Shown here: one piece after another, positions 9,701 through 15,821 of the stretch
How the letters are laid out: each line of letters starts with the position of its first letter
Position numbering within the stretch: position 1 is the first letter of the stretch
DNA from: Spongiivirga sp046524175
GTDB lineage: Bacteria; Bacteroidota; Bacteroidia; Flavobacteriales; Flavobacteriaceae
Direction of reading: 5' to 3'
NCBI RefSeq assembly: GCF_046524175.1
Contig: NZ_JBEFZF010000002.1
Location: 682,001 to 746,000, forward strand
DNA: 64,000 nucleotides
The notes under the pieces: model-generated
What the model was told of the DNA's origin: nothing
What the model saw: the letters and a program-made list of their open reading frames with translations, nothing else
The model's database searches: none
Made by a program: the position numbers and the translations under genes

Positions 9701-9831
9701 CTTTGGATTTGAGTAAGGAAGATATTGAAGCTGCAGTAATGGCCCATGAAAAAACACAAGAGCAACTGCAAGGACGTACACCCAAGAAGGTAATTGTAGT
9801 ACCGGGAAAGATCGTTAACATAGTTGGGTAA
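6766..9831 (+). CDS. leuS: Leucine--tRNA ligase, with an AT-rich extra block
   Basis: 1021 residues from a GTG start (the conserved YHFNTIEAKWQQYW follows at once, so no upstream start is needed). Class I synthetase signatures are HVGH at 48-51 and KMSKS at 796-800; the CP1 editing domain occupies about 240-430. LeuS charges tRNA-Leu. The stretch about 646-790, just before KMSKS, is longer and more divergent than in relatives I remember and is much richer in A+T and in different codons than the DNA on both sides. The frame stays open and the C-terminal anticodon-binding region is normal, so the enzyme should be functional. Confidence 0.96.
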   Translation: MQYHFNTIEAKWQQYWAENGTFHADNNSDKPKYYVLDMFPYPSGAGLHVGHPLGYIASDIYARYKRHKGFNVLHPQGYDSFGLPAEQYAIQTGQHPAITTETNIKRYREQLDKIGFSFDWSREVRTSNPEYYKWTQWIFIQLFNSWYDNDQDKARAIEELTSIFEKEGNVSVNAACDEDIVVFSADVWNAYSDDEKQRILLKYRLTYLAETEVNWCPALGTVLANDEIVNGVSERGGHPVVRKKMTQWSMRISAYAQRLLDGLSKIDWPQPLKDSQTNWIGRSEGASVSFNIKNHESQIAVFTTRPDTIFGVSFMTLAPEHELVSKITTPEQKEAVDAYVEATAKRSERERMADVKTISGVFTGAYAEHPFSKKLIPIWIGDYVLAGYGTGAVMAVPCGDQRDYDFAKYFGIDIPNIFKDVDISEEAFADKDNTVIANSDFLDGLSYKDAVRKAIDELEKIGQGKGKINYRLRDAVFSRQRYWGEPFPVYYKDGLPQMIEAKHLPIELPQVEKYLPTETGEPPLGNATEWAWDTKENKVVSNDLIDNKTVFALELNTMPGWAGSSYYFNRYMDPHNDEAFVSKEAVDYWKEVDLYIGGSEHATGHLLYSRFWQKFLFDRGYLPVDEYAKKLINQGMITGSSAFIYRLAVNYEKSFLQEFDQNDVEIKRKPYSNTLRLPYLFSLNFKNSIETGGISPALKLKICNEIEASLIHSDEVVYSQLNNNMKPQIKKIYFDAIHVDISLVDSSNKLDISSFLSNNPGYSNFLFFPDGGETFKGNSFISSLPGDIIVGREVEKMSKSKYNVVNPDDICERYGADTLRMYEMFLGPLEQAKPWNTAGITGVHSFLKKMWKLYTDDNGVKVNDSEPSKESLKTLHKTIKKVEEDIENFSFNTSVSTFMIAVNKLTSQKCQSKAVLEPLCILISPYAPHIAEELWSLLGNGESVSTASFPEFDEKHLVEDSKTYPISFNGKMRFTMDLSLDLSKEDIEAAVMAHEKTQEQLQGRTPKKVIVVPGKIVNIVG

Positions 9832-9854
9832 GATCTTTTTATAACTGAAAGAAA

Positions 9855-9885
9855 AAAACCTCTTCTTTTCTGAAGAGGTTTTCTT
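9855..9885 (+). terminator. Rho-independent terminator after leuS
   Basis: AAAACCTCTTC / GAAGAGGTTTT with a 6-base loop, 24 bases after the leuS stop codon, then T-rich. Confidence 0.85.
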
Positions 9886-9922
9886 ACGCTTAATTTGAAT
9901 TAGCCATAAAATTGTCAAACTC

Positions 9923-10060
9923 TATATTTGATAGGGTAAAATTAGCAAAATAAACACAAAATTGATAATATACCCTTAATAAAATAGGGTCTATGCTATT
10001 ATATTTATTATTTTGTCGATTTGACCCCCTATTTTGTCGAGTATGTTTAAAAATAAACAT
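9923..10060 (+). promoter_or_regulatory. Control region of the alanine dehydrogenase gene
   Basis: Contains a -7-like element TATATTTG (9923-9930), an interrupted repeat ACCCT (9972-9976) / AGGGT (9986-9990), two copies of TATTTTGTCGA (10009-10019 and 10030-10040) exactly 21 bases apart, and a perfect palindrome ATGTTTA-AAAA-TAAACAT (10043-10060). Two helical turns between the direct repeats suggest a protein binding on one face of the DNA. The regulator is unknown. Confidence 0.4.
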
Positions 10061-10110
10061 ATAAAAATTCATATTCGTTACTTCATTGAATGATGTCAAA
10101 AAAAATAGGT

Positions 10111-11214
10111 ATGAAAATAGGAATCCCAAAAGAAATTAAGAACAATGAGAGCCGTGTAGGTATGACACCAGCTGGTGTTTTTGAGCTCACCAAAAGAGGC
10201 CACGAGGTTTTTGTGCAGACTACTGCCGGACTAGGTAGTGGCTTTTCCGACGCTATTTATGAATCTGTAGGGGCTAAAATACTTCCTACCATAAATGCAG
10301 TCTATCAGGTTGCTGATATGATAGTGAAAGTTAAGGAACCTATAGAAGAGGAGTACCCTTTGATTAAAGAAGGGCAAATACTATTTACCTATTTCCACTT
10401 TGCCAGTAGTGAGCAACTAACCTTAGCGATGCTTCATGCGAAAGCAATTTGTATAGCTTATGAGACTGTAGAAGATGAAGATGGAAGTCTTCCTTTATTA
10501 ATTCCAATGTCCGAAGTGGCTGGTAGAATGGCCATACAACAAGGAGCAAAATATTTAGAGAAACCAATAAAGGGACGCGGAGTTTTACTTGGTGGTGTGC
10601 CCGGTGTTCCTCCTGGAAAAGTATTGGTACTAGGGGCAGGTACAGTAGGTATTCAAGCTGCAAAAATGGCTGCTGGTCTAGGTGCGCATGTTACTATAAT
10701 GGATATAAATATGAAGCGCTTGCGTTATGTAAATGATGTAATGCCAAGTCATGTAGTAACTGAGTTTTCAAATGAATTTAATATTCGAAAGCATATTAAA
10801 ACTCATGACTTAATTATTGGAGGTGTGCTGATTCCCGGTGCTAAAGCGCCAAGTTTGATAACAAAAGAGATGTTAAAAGAGATGAGACCAGGCACTGTTA
10901 TTGTTGACGTTGCTGTTGATCAAGGAGGTTGCATTGAAACCACAAGGCCTACAACTCATGAAGAACCCATATATATCATTGATGATGTAGTACATTACTG
11001 TGTAGCTAATATGCCAGGTGCTGTACCTCATACTTCTACCTTGGCACTTACCAACGTAACGTTGCCATATGTTCTTCAACTGTCGGATAATGGTTGGAGG
11101 AAGGCTTGTGAAGCTAATCGAGGACTAGCCAAAGGGTTAAATATTGTTGAAGGCGAAGTTCTTTATAAAGAGATAGCCGATGCCTTTACTTTTGATACCG
11201 CTATATATAATTAG
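10111..11214 (+). CDS. ald: Alanine dehydrogenase
   Basis: 367 residues from the ATG at 10111, which gives the family start MKIGIPKEIKNNESRVGMTP; an in-frame ATG at 10090 would add seven residues and cannot be excluded. Signatures include SEVAGRMAIQQGA, the NAD-binding GAGTVGIQAAKMA (about 175-187), IPGAKAP and VDVAVDQGG. The enzyme interconverts L-alanine with pyruvate and ammonia using NAD. The upstream region carries several repeats (9923-10060) suggesting regulated expression. It is a single-gene unit. Confidence 0.94.
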   Translation: MKIGIPKEIKNNESRVGMTPAGVFELTKRGHEVFVQTTAGLGSGFSDAIYESVGAKILPTINAVYQVADMIVKVKEPIEEEYPLIKEGQILFTYFHFASSEQLTLAMLHAKAICIAYETVEDEDGSLPLLIPMSEVAGRMAIQQGAKYLEKPIKGRGVLLGGVPGVPPGKVLVLGAGTVGIQAAKMAAGLGAHVTIMDINMKRLRYVNDVMPSHVVTEFSNEFNIRKHIKTHDLIIGGVLIPGAKAPSLITKEMLKEMRPGTVIVDVAVDQGGCIETTRPTTHEEPIYIIDDVVHYCVANMPGAVPHTSTLALTNVTLPYVLQLSDNGWRKACEANRGLAKGLNIVEGEVLYKEIADAFTFDTAIYN

Positions 11215-11232
11215 GAAATTAGATTTATTAAG

Positions 11233-11268
11233 AGGTAGGGTATTTCGTTTTTAGGTTGTTATATATAC
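11233..11268 (+). promoter_or_regulatory. Shared promoter module, copy 1
   Basis: AGGTAGGGT (11233-11241), 18 bases, then TATATATAC (11260-11268), 29 bases before the ATG of a 20-codon frame. The same block order and spacing recur at 11476 and 11885, and a weaker one in front of the TonB-like gene. The GTAGGGT block could be an activator site or a -35-type element for an alternative sigma factor. Confidence 0.5.
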
Positions 11269-11296
11269 ACAATCCCAAATTGTAAAACTGAACAAC

Positions 11297-11359
11297 ATGA
11301 AAAAGTTATTAATCTACTGCTCGCTAGTCACTACACTTATTCTTATTGCAATAGGCTAA
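11297..11359 (+). CDS. Putative 20-residue hydrophobic peptide
   Basis: ATG at 11297 to TAA at 11357-11359 encodes MKKLLIYCSLVTTLILIAIG: two lysines and one hydrophobic segment, like a bare signal peptide or a tiny membrane peptide. It is bracketed by the promoter module at 11233 and a strong terminator at 11383, so a transcript of roughly 140 bases is expected. Expression as a peptide is unproven; the RNA itself could be the product. Confidence 0.35.
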   Translation: MKKLLIYCSLVTTLILIAIG

Positions 11360-11382
11360 AAATTGACTAAAAAAATTAAAAT

Positions 11383-11409
11383 AAAACCTCGCTATCTAGC
11401 GGGGTTTTT
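11383..11409 (+). terminator. Rho-independent terminator
   Basis: AAAACCTCGCT / AGCGGGGTTTT with loop ATCT and a final T run, ending the micro-peptide unit. Almost the same stem occurs in the terminator at 12441. Confidence 0.85.
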
Positions 11410-11475
11410 GTGTGTAATAAATTACATGTAATAAATTGGATGTCAATTGGTTAATTGTGAAAATATTCATACTTT

Positions 11476-11510
11476 AGGTAGGGTTTTTTAGAACATTGTT
11501 GTTATATAAG
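11476..11510 (+). promoter_or_regulatory. Shared promoter module, copy 2
   Basis: AGGTAGGGT (11476-11484), 18 bases, then TATATAAG from 11503, 20 bases before the ATG of the 48-residue protein. The distance from the first block to the TATA-like block is identical to copy 1. CCCCAAAC just downstream resembles TCCCAAAT at the same place after copy 1. Confidence 0.5.
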
Positions 11511-11530
11511 TAACCCCAAACTTTTTAATC

Positions 11531-11677
11531 ATGAGACGTACAAAACAAATTAAAAGAGGATTAATATATTTCGCAATTGCATTAGTATTAAGTCTTGCAA
11601 ATATTGCCCTAGAGTCATCTGACACTGAAATAGAAAATACAGAAATCCAATTAGCCATAGTTTCAATAAACAAATAA
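11531..11677 (+). CDS. Small 48-residue membrane or secreted protein
   Basis: The frame starts MRRTKQIKRGLIYFAIALVL and ends at TAA 11675-11677. A strongly basic start (six Arg/Lys in the first nine positions) and one hydrophobic segment (about 11-26) are followed by an acidic tail, which fits a small membrane protein or a cleaved exported peptide. I recognise no family. It is the second of three consecutive units preceded by the AGGTAGGGT module. Confidence 0.5.
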   Translation: MRRTKQIKRGLIYFAIALVLSLANIALESSDTEIENTEIQLAIVSINK

Positions 11678-11790
11678 TGCAGTCAACTTTTATTATGTTT
11701 ATTTATTAGCTTAGGATTATTAAAATGACAGTTATGATGCCAAATTTTAGAGGGTATTTAGTAATTTAATAAAGTGTAAAAATATTTTTG

Positions 11791-11822
11791 AAAGACCTTG
11801 CTCAAAAGCAAGGTCTTTTTAT
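11791..11822 (+). terminator. Rho-independent terminator
   Basis: AAAGACCTTGCT / AGCAAGGTCTTT with loop CAAA and a T-rich tail, about 115 bases after the small protein gene. The stretch between the gene and the terminator holds no other credible frame. Confidence 0.85.
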
Positions 11823-11884
11823 TTTTAAAAACATCGTAAATTATTGATAATCAAATCAATATAATGTAAAAATTATTCTTGAAA

Positions 11885-11920
11885 AGGTAGGGTTTTCGGT
11901 TATTAAACTGTTTTATATAC
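11885..11920 (+). promoter_or_regulatory. Shared promoter module, copy 3
   Basis: AGGTAGGGT (11885-11893) followed after 18-20 bases by TTTATATAC (11912-11920), 10 bases before the lipoprotein ATG. Same block order and nearly the same spacing as the copies at 11233 and 11476. Confidence 0.5.
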
Positions 11921-11930
11921 GAACATATTA

Positions 11931-12413
11931 ATGACCAAAATGAAAACTAAATTTCCCCTTGCCCTTCCAATCTTAATCCTTGCTTTTTTCTTATTACAAT
12001 CGTGTTCTAAAGATGAATCGGTTGATTTAGCAGAAGAGAATTTAATGACTATTGATAATTTTATTCCTGTAGGAAAGATCAGCGGAGATGATTTTACGCC
12101 TGAGAATGGTTTTGCCCTGATTAATGGAAATGACCAACTGATTATCGTATTATCAGAAGTTGAGTTTTCGTGTAGTGACCTTAATCTGACCAACGAATCA
12201 CATATTACGATCAAATCGAAAAATGAAACCGGAGATGTAGATGGTGCTGAAGTGATATTATGGGAAAACCTTGCTAACGGAACGGTAATACAAAATACCA
12301 CAGTTACTATCGATAGTATTGATGATGAACATGTACAGGGTACGTTAAGTCATGAGATTGATACTGATAACTTTATAGAAGGAAAGTTTAGAGTGCAAAA
12401 CTGTCAAAACTGA
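11931..12413 (+). CDS. Lipoprotein of unknown function
   Basis: 160 residues. A signal peptide ends in the lipobox LLQSC (Cys near residue 25), after which the protein is acidic and beta-rich with no motif I recognise. Two in-frame ATGs (11931 and 11940) could start it. It is expected to be anchored in the envelope. It has its own AGGTAGGGT promoter module and a terminator, and it closes the run of three similarly controlled units. The function is unknown. Confidence 0.7.
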   Translation: MTKMKTKFPLALPILILAFFLLQSCSKDESVDLAEENLMTIDNFIPVGKISGDDFTPENGFALINGNDQLIIVLSEVEFSCSDLNLTNESHITIKSKNETGDVDGAEVILWENLANGTVIQNTTVTIDSIDDEHVQGTLSHEIDTDNFIEGKFRVQNCQN

Positions 12414-12440
12414 CAAATTTGCACGAAAATGACACCAAAT

Positions 12441-12469
12441 TAAAACCTCGCTACATTGGCGGGGTTTTT
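12441..12469 (+). terminator. Rho-independent terminator after the lipoprotein gene
   Basis: AAAACCTCGC / GCGGGGTTTT stem with a 7-base loop and T run; the arms match those of the terminator at 11383. Confidence 0.85.
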
Positions 12470-12509
12470 GCTTTTTAATAAGTATCTTTAAATAAAAACT
12501 AAAGGCATT

Positions 12510-13199
12510 ATGATGTATTATATATTAGTAGGTGCGATTGCTTTAATCAGCATGTTAGTGAGTAATCGCCTAAAATCGAAATTTAAACACTACTCAAAGG
12601 TTCATTTACGAAATGGCATGAGTGGTGCTGAAATAGCAGAGAAAATGTTGGCTGACCACGGAATTACAGATGTGAAGGTGATTTCTACACCTGGCCAATT
12701 AACTGATCATTATAACCCTAGAAATAAGACCGTAAATTTAAGTGATGTTGTTTACAGTCAGCGGAATGCTGCGGCGGCAGCTGTAGCTGCTCATGAGGTA
12801 GGTCATGCCGTACAACATGCTCAAGCTTATGGTTGGTTGACGATGCGATCACAATTAGTACCTGTGGTTGGTGTGGCGTCGAAGTTTTCAATGTTCGCTA
12901 TTATGGGCGGAATCATATTAATGAGTGCCGCTAGTGTTGGAATTGGTAAAATGGTATTGCTGATAGGATTAGGAATGTTTGCAATGGGGACCCTTTTTAG
13001 TTTTATTACGCTGCCTGTGGAATATGATGCTAGTAATCGAGCACTAGCTTGGCTAGAACGAAAAAACATGGTGAGTCGTGAAGAGTTGGCAGGAGCAAAA
13101 GACTCCCTTAAATGGGCCGCTCGCACTTATGTGGTAGCTGCGCTAGGGTCTTTGGCTACGCTAGTATATTTAGCTCTTAGCTTTTTAGGAAGCGATTAA
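12510..13199 (+). CDS. Membrane zinc metallopeptidase (YugP family)
   Basis: 229 residues. The zinc-binding motif HEVGH lies at 95-99, and PVEYDASNRAL (about residue 172) supplies the likely third ligand. One membrane helix at the N terminus (about 4-18) and three more between 115 and 225 match the neutral zinc metallopeptidase family typified by B. subtilis YugP. It is an inner membrane protease; the substrates are unknown. ATGs at 12510 and 12513 are both possible. It stands alone between two terminators. Confidence 0.9.
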   Translation: MMYYILVGAIALISMLVSNRLKSKFKHYSKVHLRNGMSGAEIAEKMLADHGITDVKVISTPGQLTDHYNPRNKTVNLSDVVYSQRNAAAAAVAAHEVGHAVQHAQAYGWLTMRSQLVPVVGVASKFSMFAIMGGIILMSAASVGIGKMVLLIGLGMFAMGTLFSFITLPVEYDASNRALAWLERKNMVSREELAGAKDSLKWAARTYVVAALGSLATLVYLALSFLGSD

Positions 13200-13220
13200 G
13201 ACCCACTATAGGATAATTTT

Positions 13221-13256
13221 AAAACCACCAACATATCAATATGTTGGTGGTTTTTT
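13221..13256 (+). terminator. Rho-independent terminator after the metallopeptidase gene
   Basis: AAAACCACCAACAT / ATGTTGGTGGTTTT hairpin followed by T residues, 22 bases after the stop codon. Confidence 0.9.
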
Positions 13257-13364
13257 ATTACAATTATGTTATTCATTAGAATAGTAAAGGACTAATATTA
13301 ATCGATTCTATTTGTAGCACCTAAAAGTATTTTATGCTGTTTACTGTAGACTGTTTGTTGAATA

Positions 13365-13835
13365 TTACACCTTAATCTGCCGTTCAATTTGTTGGTTTAA
13401 GCTAATAAAGGTCTCTGTCCGCTGTACTCCTTTTATCGTCTGAATTTCTTTGTTCAATAAATTCATTAAGTGTTCATTGTCCCTACACAGTATTTTAATA
13501 AAAATGGACCAGTTTCCGGTAGTGTAATGACATTCTAGCACCTCGGGAATCTGTTTTAACTGCCGGACTGCATCGGGGTTGCTCATCGCTTTATCTAAAA
13601 AAATACCAATAAAAGCCATGGTGTTGTATCCTAATGCCTTTGGATTGATGATGAATTTTGAGCCGGAAATTAATCCTGAGGATTCTAGCTTTCTTAAGCG
13701 TTGATGTATTGCTGCACCCGAAATCCCTATCTGTCTAGCGATTTCTAAAATGGGTTTACGGGCATCATCCATTAAAAAACGAAGGATCTTTTTATCGATA
13801 CCGTCTATTTGAATAATTTCATTTTTTAGCTTCAT
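13365..13835 (-). CDS. Lrp/AsnC family transcriptional regulator
   Basis: 156 residues. An N-terminal helix-turn-helix (IDKKILRFLMDDARKPILEI, then GISGAAIHQRLRKLESSGLI, residues 11-57) is followed by the RAM ligand-binding domain (about 70-145, with VLECHYTTGNWSIFIKILCRD). Members bind amino acids and act as dimers or octamers. It lies directly downstream of a saccharopine-dehydrogenase-like gene on the same strand, which suggests control of lysine or another amino acid pathway. Confidence 0.93.
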   Translation of the reverse strand: MKLKNEIIQIDGIDKKILRFLMDDARKPILEIARQIGISGAAIHQRLRKLESSGLISGSKFIINPKALGYNTMAFIGIFLDKAMSNPDAVRQLKQIPEVLECHYTTGNWSIFIKILCRDNEHLMNLLNKEIQTIKGVQRTETFISLNQQIERQIKV

Positions 13836-13859
13836 TTACAACAGAATTGAAAGTAAATG
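13833..13859. promoter_or_regulatory. Inverted repeat at the Lrp gene start
   Basis: CATTTAC (13833-13839) and GTAAATG (13853-13859) form 7-base arms 13 bases apart, overlapping the Lrp start codon. It could be an autoregulatory site; arm length alone is not conclusive. Confidence 0.3.
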
Positions 13860-13892
13860 TAGCTAAAAGCTCTTAAAGTGAAATACTAGTGC

Positions 13893-15257
13893 TTACTTAT
13901 TTTGAGGATTGTAACCTATATAGGGGACTTGTTTTTCATGAAAAATGATACCATAGTCTTGTAGCGCTTTTAGAATAGGATTGTAAACTTCCTTGTGAAT
14001 AGGAATTTGTACACCAGGAGTTTTAATGGTCCCATTCAGAATATGAACTGCCGCCATTGCTACCGGCAAGCCTACAGTTTTGGCCATCGCCGTATAAGGC
14101 TTCTTTTCGCCAATAACGACAAGATTGGAATCAATTTGTTTTTTCTTGCCGTTAAGCTCATATCCAAACTTATGATACATTACGATCATGTCCTTGTCCT
14201 CTGGTTCAAGAGTCCAACTATCCATCAGTATTTTTTGCAGCATTTGAGCAGGAGTGGCATTGCTTAGACCGATTTTTTTATCAGGATTAAAAAGGTCTAG
14301 CTCTTCAAGTTTCAACCAAAAAATATCATCCTGATCTATTTTTAACAAATGTCTTAGCTTTAACTCAACGCTATCTGTAAGGCTGTACGGTAAAAAGGAG
14401 TTGACGAAATCACGATAACTCATATCTTCGCTACCTTCCATAATATAAGTGTCATCGGTCATACCTAACTGAACAAAAATATTCCAAGCTTTACTAAAGC
14501 CTACTCTTCTCATGGTGCCTCGATATAAGGTAAGTATATCATCAAGGCCGTACACACTTCTATATTTTAAAGAATCTCGGTTGGCGTAGGCTTCGAAGCG
14601 TCCGTATCCTTCAATCTCTAAAAATTCCGTACGTCTGAAAACTTTGTGATATGGGATATACTTATAGCTTCCTTCCTGAATAAACTTTGCAGCACCTCCA
14701 TGTCCGGCTAAAACCACATTTCTGGGATTCCAAGTAAATTTGTAGTTCCATAAGTTGTTGTCGCTTTCGGGCGCAACAAGTCCGCCTGCAAATGACTCAA
14801 ACAGCAGTAATTTTGCTCCTCCGTCTCGAATACGATCAATAATTTGCATTGCGCTCATGTGATCAATACCCGGATCGAGACCAATCTCATTCATAAATAC
14901 CAGATTGTGTTGTTTTGCATCATCATCTAGCGCTAGCATTTCGTTACTTACATAGGAGGCAGTAACCATATGTTTTTTATAAGTAATACAGTCTTTAGCA
15001 ACTTCTATGTGAAAACGTGCAGGCAGCATACTAATTACTATGTCACAATCTTTTATTGCCTTTTGTCTTCTCTCATCATTAAAAACATCAAGCTCGATAG
15101 CAGTTGAATTTGAGTGCCGTTTAGTAAGCTTCTGAGCGTTTCTCAAATTCACATCTGCGATGGTAATATGAAGCTGTTCTGTTTCAGATTTGTTTAAAAG
15201 GTATTGAATTAAAGAGGAAGCTGATCTCCCAGCGCCAATTACCAGAATTTTTCTCAT
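13893..15257 (-). CDS. Saccharopine dehydrogenase family protein
   Basis: 454 residues. The Rossmann start is ILVIGAGRSASSLIQYLL (residues 4-21); VISMLPARFHIEVAKDC and MNEIGLDPGIDHMSAM are typical of saccharopine dehydrogenase/reductase, and the C-terminal saccharopine domain fills about 130-440. Such enzymes act on saccharopine in lysine turnover, or on related carboxyamine substrates; the exact reaction cannot be read here. The gene precedes an Lrp regulator on the same strand, and its promoter carries a palindrome over the expected transcription start (15279-15302). Confidence 0.9.
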   Translation of the reverse strand: MRKILVIGAGRSASSLIQYLLNKSETEQLHITIADVNLRNAQKLTKRHSNSTAIELDVFNDERRQKAIKDCDIVISMLPARFHIEVAKDCITYKKHMVTASYVSNEMLALDDDAKQHNLVFMNEIGLDPGIDHMSAMQIIDRIRDGGAKLLLFESFAGGLVAPESDNNLWNYKFTWNPRNVVLAGHGGAAKFIQEGSYKYIPYHKVFRRTEFLEIEGYGRFEAYANRDSLKYRSVYGLDDILTLYRGTMRRVGFSKAWNIFVQLGMTDDTYIMEGSEDMSYRDFVNSFLPYSLTDSVELKLRHLLKIDQDDIFWLKLEELDLFNPDKKIGLSNATPAQMLQKILMDSWTLEPEDKDMIVMYHKFGYELNGKKKQIDSNLVVIGEKKPYTAMAKTVGLPVAMAAVHILNGTIKTPGVQIPIHKEVYNPILKALQDYGIIFHEKQVPYIGYNPQNK

Positions 15258-15278
15258 AGCTTTGTGGTGACAATAGTA

Positions 15279-15302
15279 TGTTATATATGTAACACAAATA
15301 TA
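15279..15302 (-). promoter_or_regulatory. Promoter and operator of the saccharopine dehydrogenase-like gene
   Basis: On the minus strand TATATTTG (15302-15295) is an exact TAnnTTTG element. Directly downstream TGTTA (15279-15283) and TAACA (15290-15294) form a palindrome with a 6-base centre that would cover the transcription start. This is a typical repressor arrangement; the neighbouring Lrp regulator is the obvious candidate. Confidence 0.5.
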
Positions 15303-15332
15303 CCTAAATGTTATATTTTATATATGTTTAAA

Positions 15333-15731
15333 ATGGATAAGGTTGAAAAAAAGCTGGCAACTACAGCCGCAGTTTTTGGTTTAATTGCCGTATTAATTGG
15401 CGCGTTTGGAGCCCACGGATTAAAACAGCTAATTGATGTGGATCAGTTGCAAACATTTGAAACTGGCGTAAAGTATCAAATGTATCACGCGTTATTTCTT
15501 CTAGTTATTGCAAATCTTAGATCAATAAGTTTTCGAACCAAAAGTACTATTTGGGTGTTGGTAACTATTGGGCTTATTCTGTTTTCGGGATCAATTTATG
15601 GCCTTGCAACTAACGACCTTACCTCATTTGATTTTAAGTCTATAGCATTAATAACTCCGTTAGGAGGCACTTTATTAATAAGTGGTTGGGTAGTTTTATT
15701 CGTTAATGTGCTCAAAATAAAGACGAAATAA
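15333..15731 (+). CDS. DUF423 family membrane protein
   Basis: 132 residues from the ATG at 15333 (MDKVEKKLATTAAVFG); an in-frame ATG at 15324 is an alternative. Four membrane helices and the family motif GAFGAHGLKQ plus TGVKYQMYHALFLL identify DUF423 (YwdK-like), a small inner membrane family of unknown function. It is transcribed divergently from the saccharopine dehydrogenase-like gene. Confidence 0.9.
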   Translation: MDKVEKKLATTAAVFGLIAVLIGAFGAHGLKQLIDVDQLQTFETGVKYQMYHALFLLVIANLRSISFRTKSTIWVLVTIGLILFSGSIYGLATNDLTSFDFKSIALITPLGGTLLISGWVVLFVNVLKIKTK

Positions 15732-15766
15732 TAACACTTAAAGGACTGTACTGCCTAAATAATTTA

Positions 15767-15774
15767 TAGTTTTG
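15767..15774 (+). promoter_or_regulatory. -7 promoter element of pckA
   Basis: TAGTTTTG matches TAnnTTTG, 47 bases before the pckA start codon. Confidence 0.45.
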
Positions 15775-15821
15775 CCTTTTCGTTTAAAGAAACAAAACAT
15801 AACAACACAACACACAAATTC

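Noticed and set aside
11725..11769. 14-codon frame starting ATGACAGTTATGATG
   Set aside because: No promoter module or start context of its own and no recognisable peptide; it lies in the trailer of the 48-residue protein unit.
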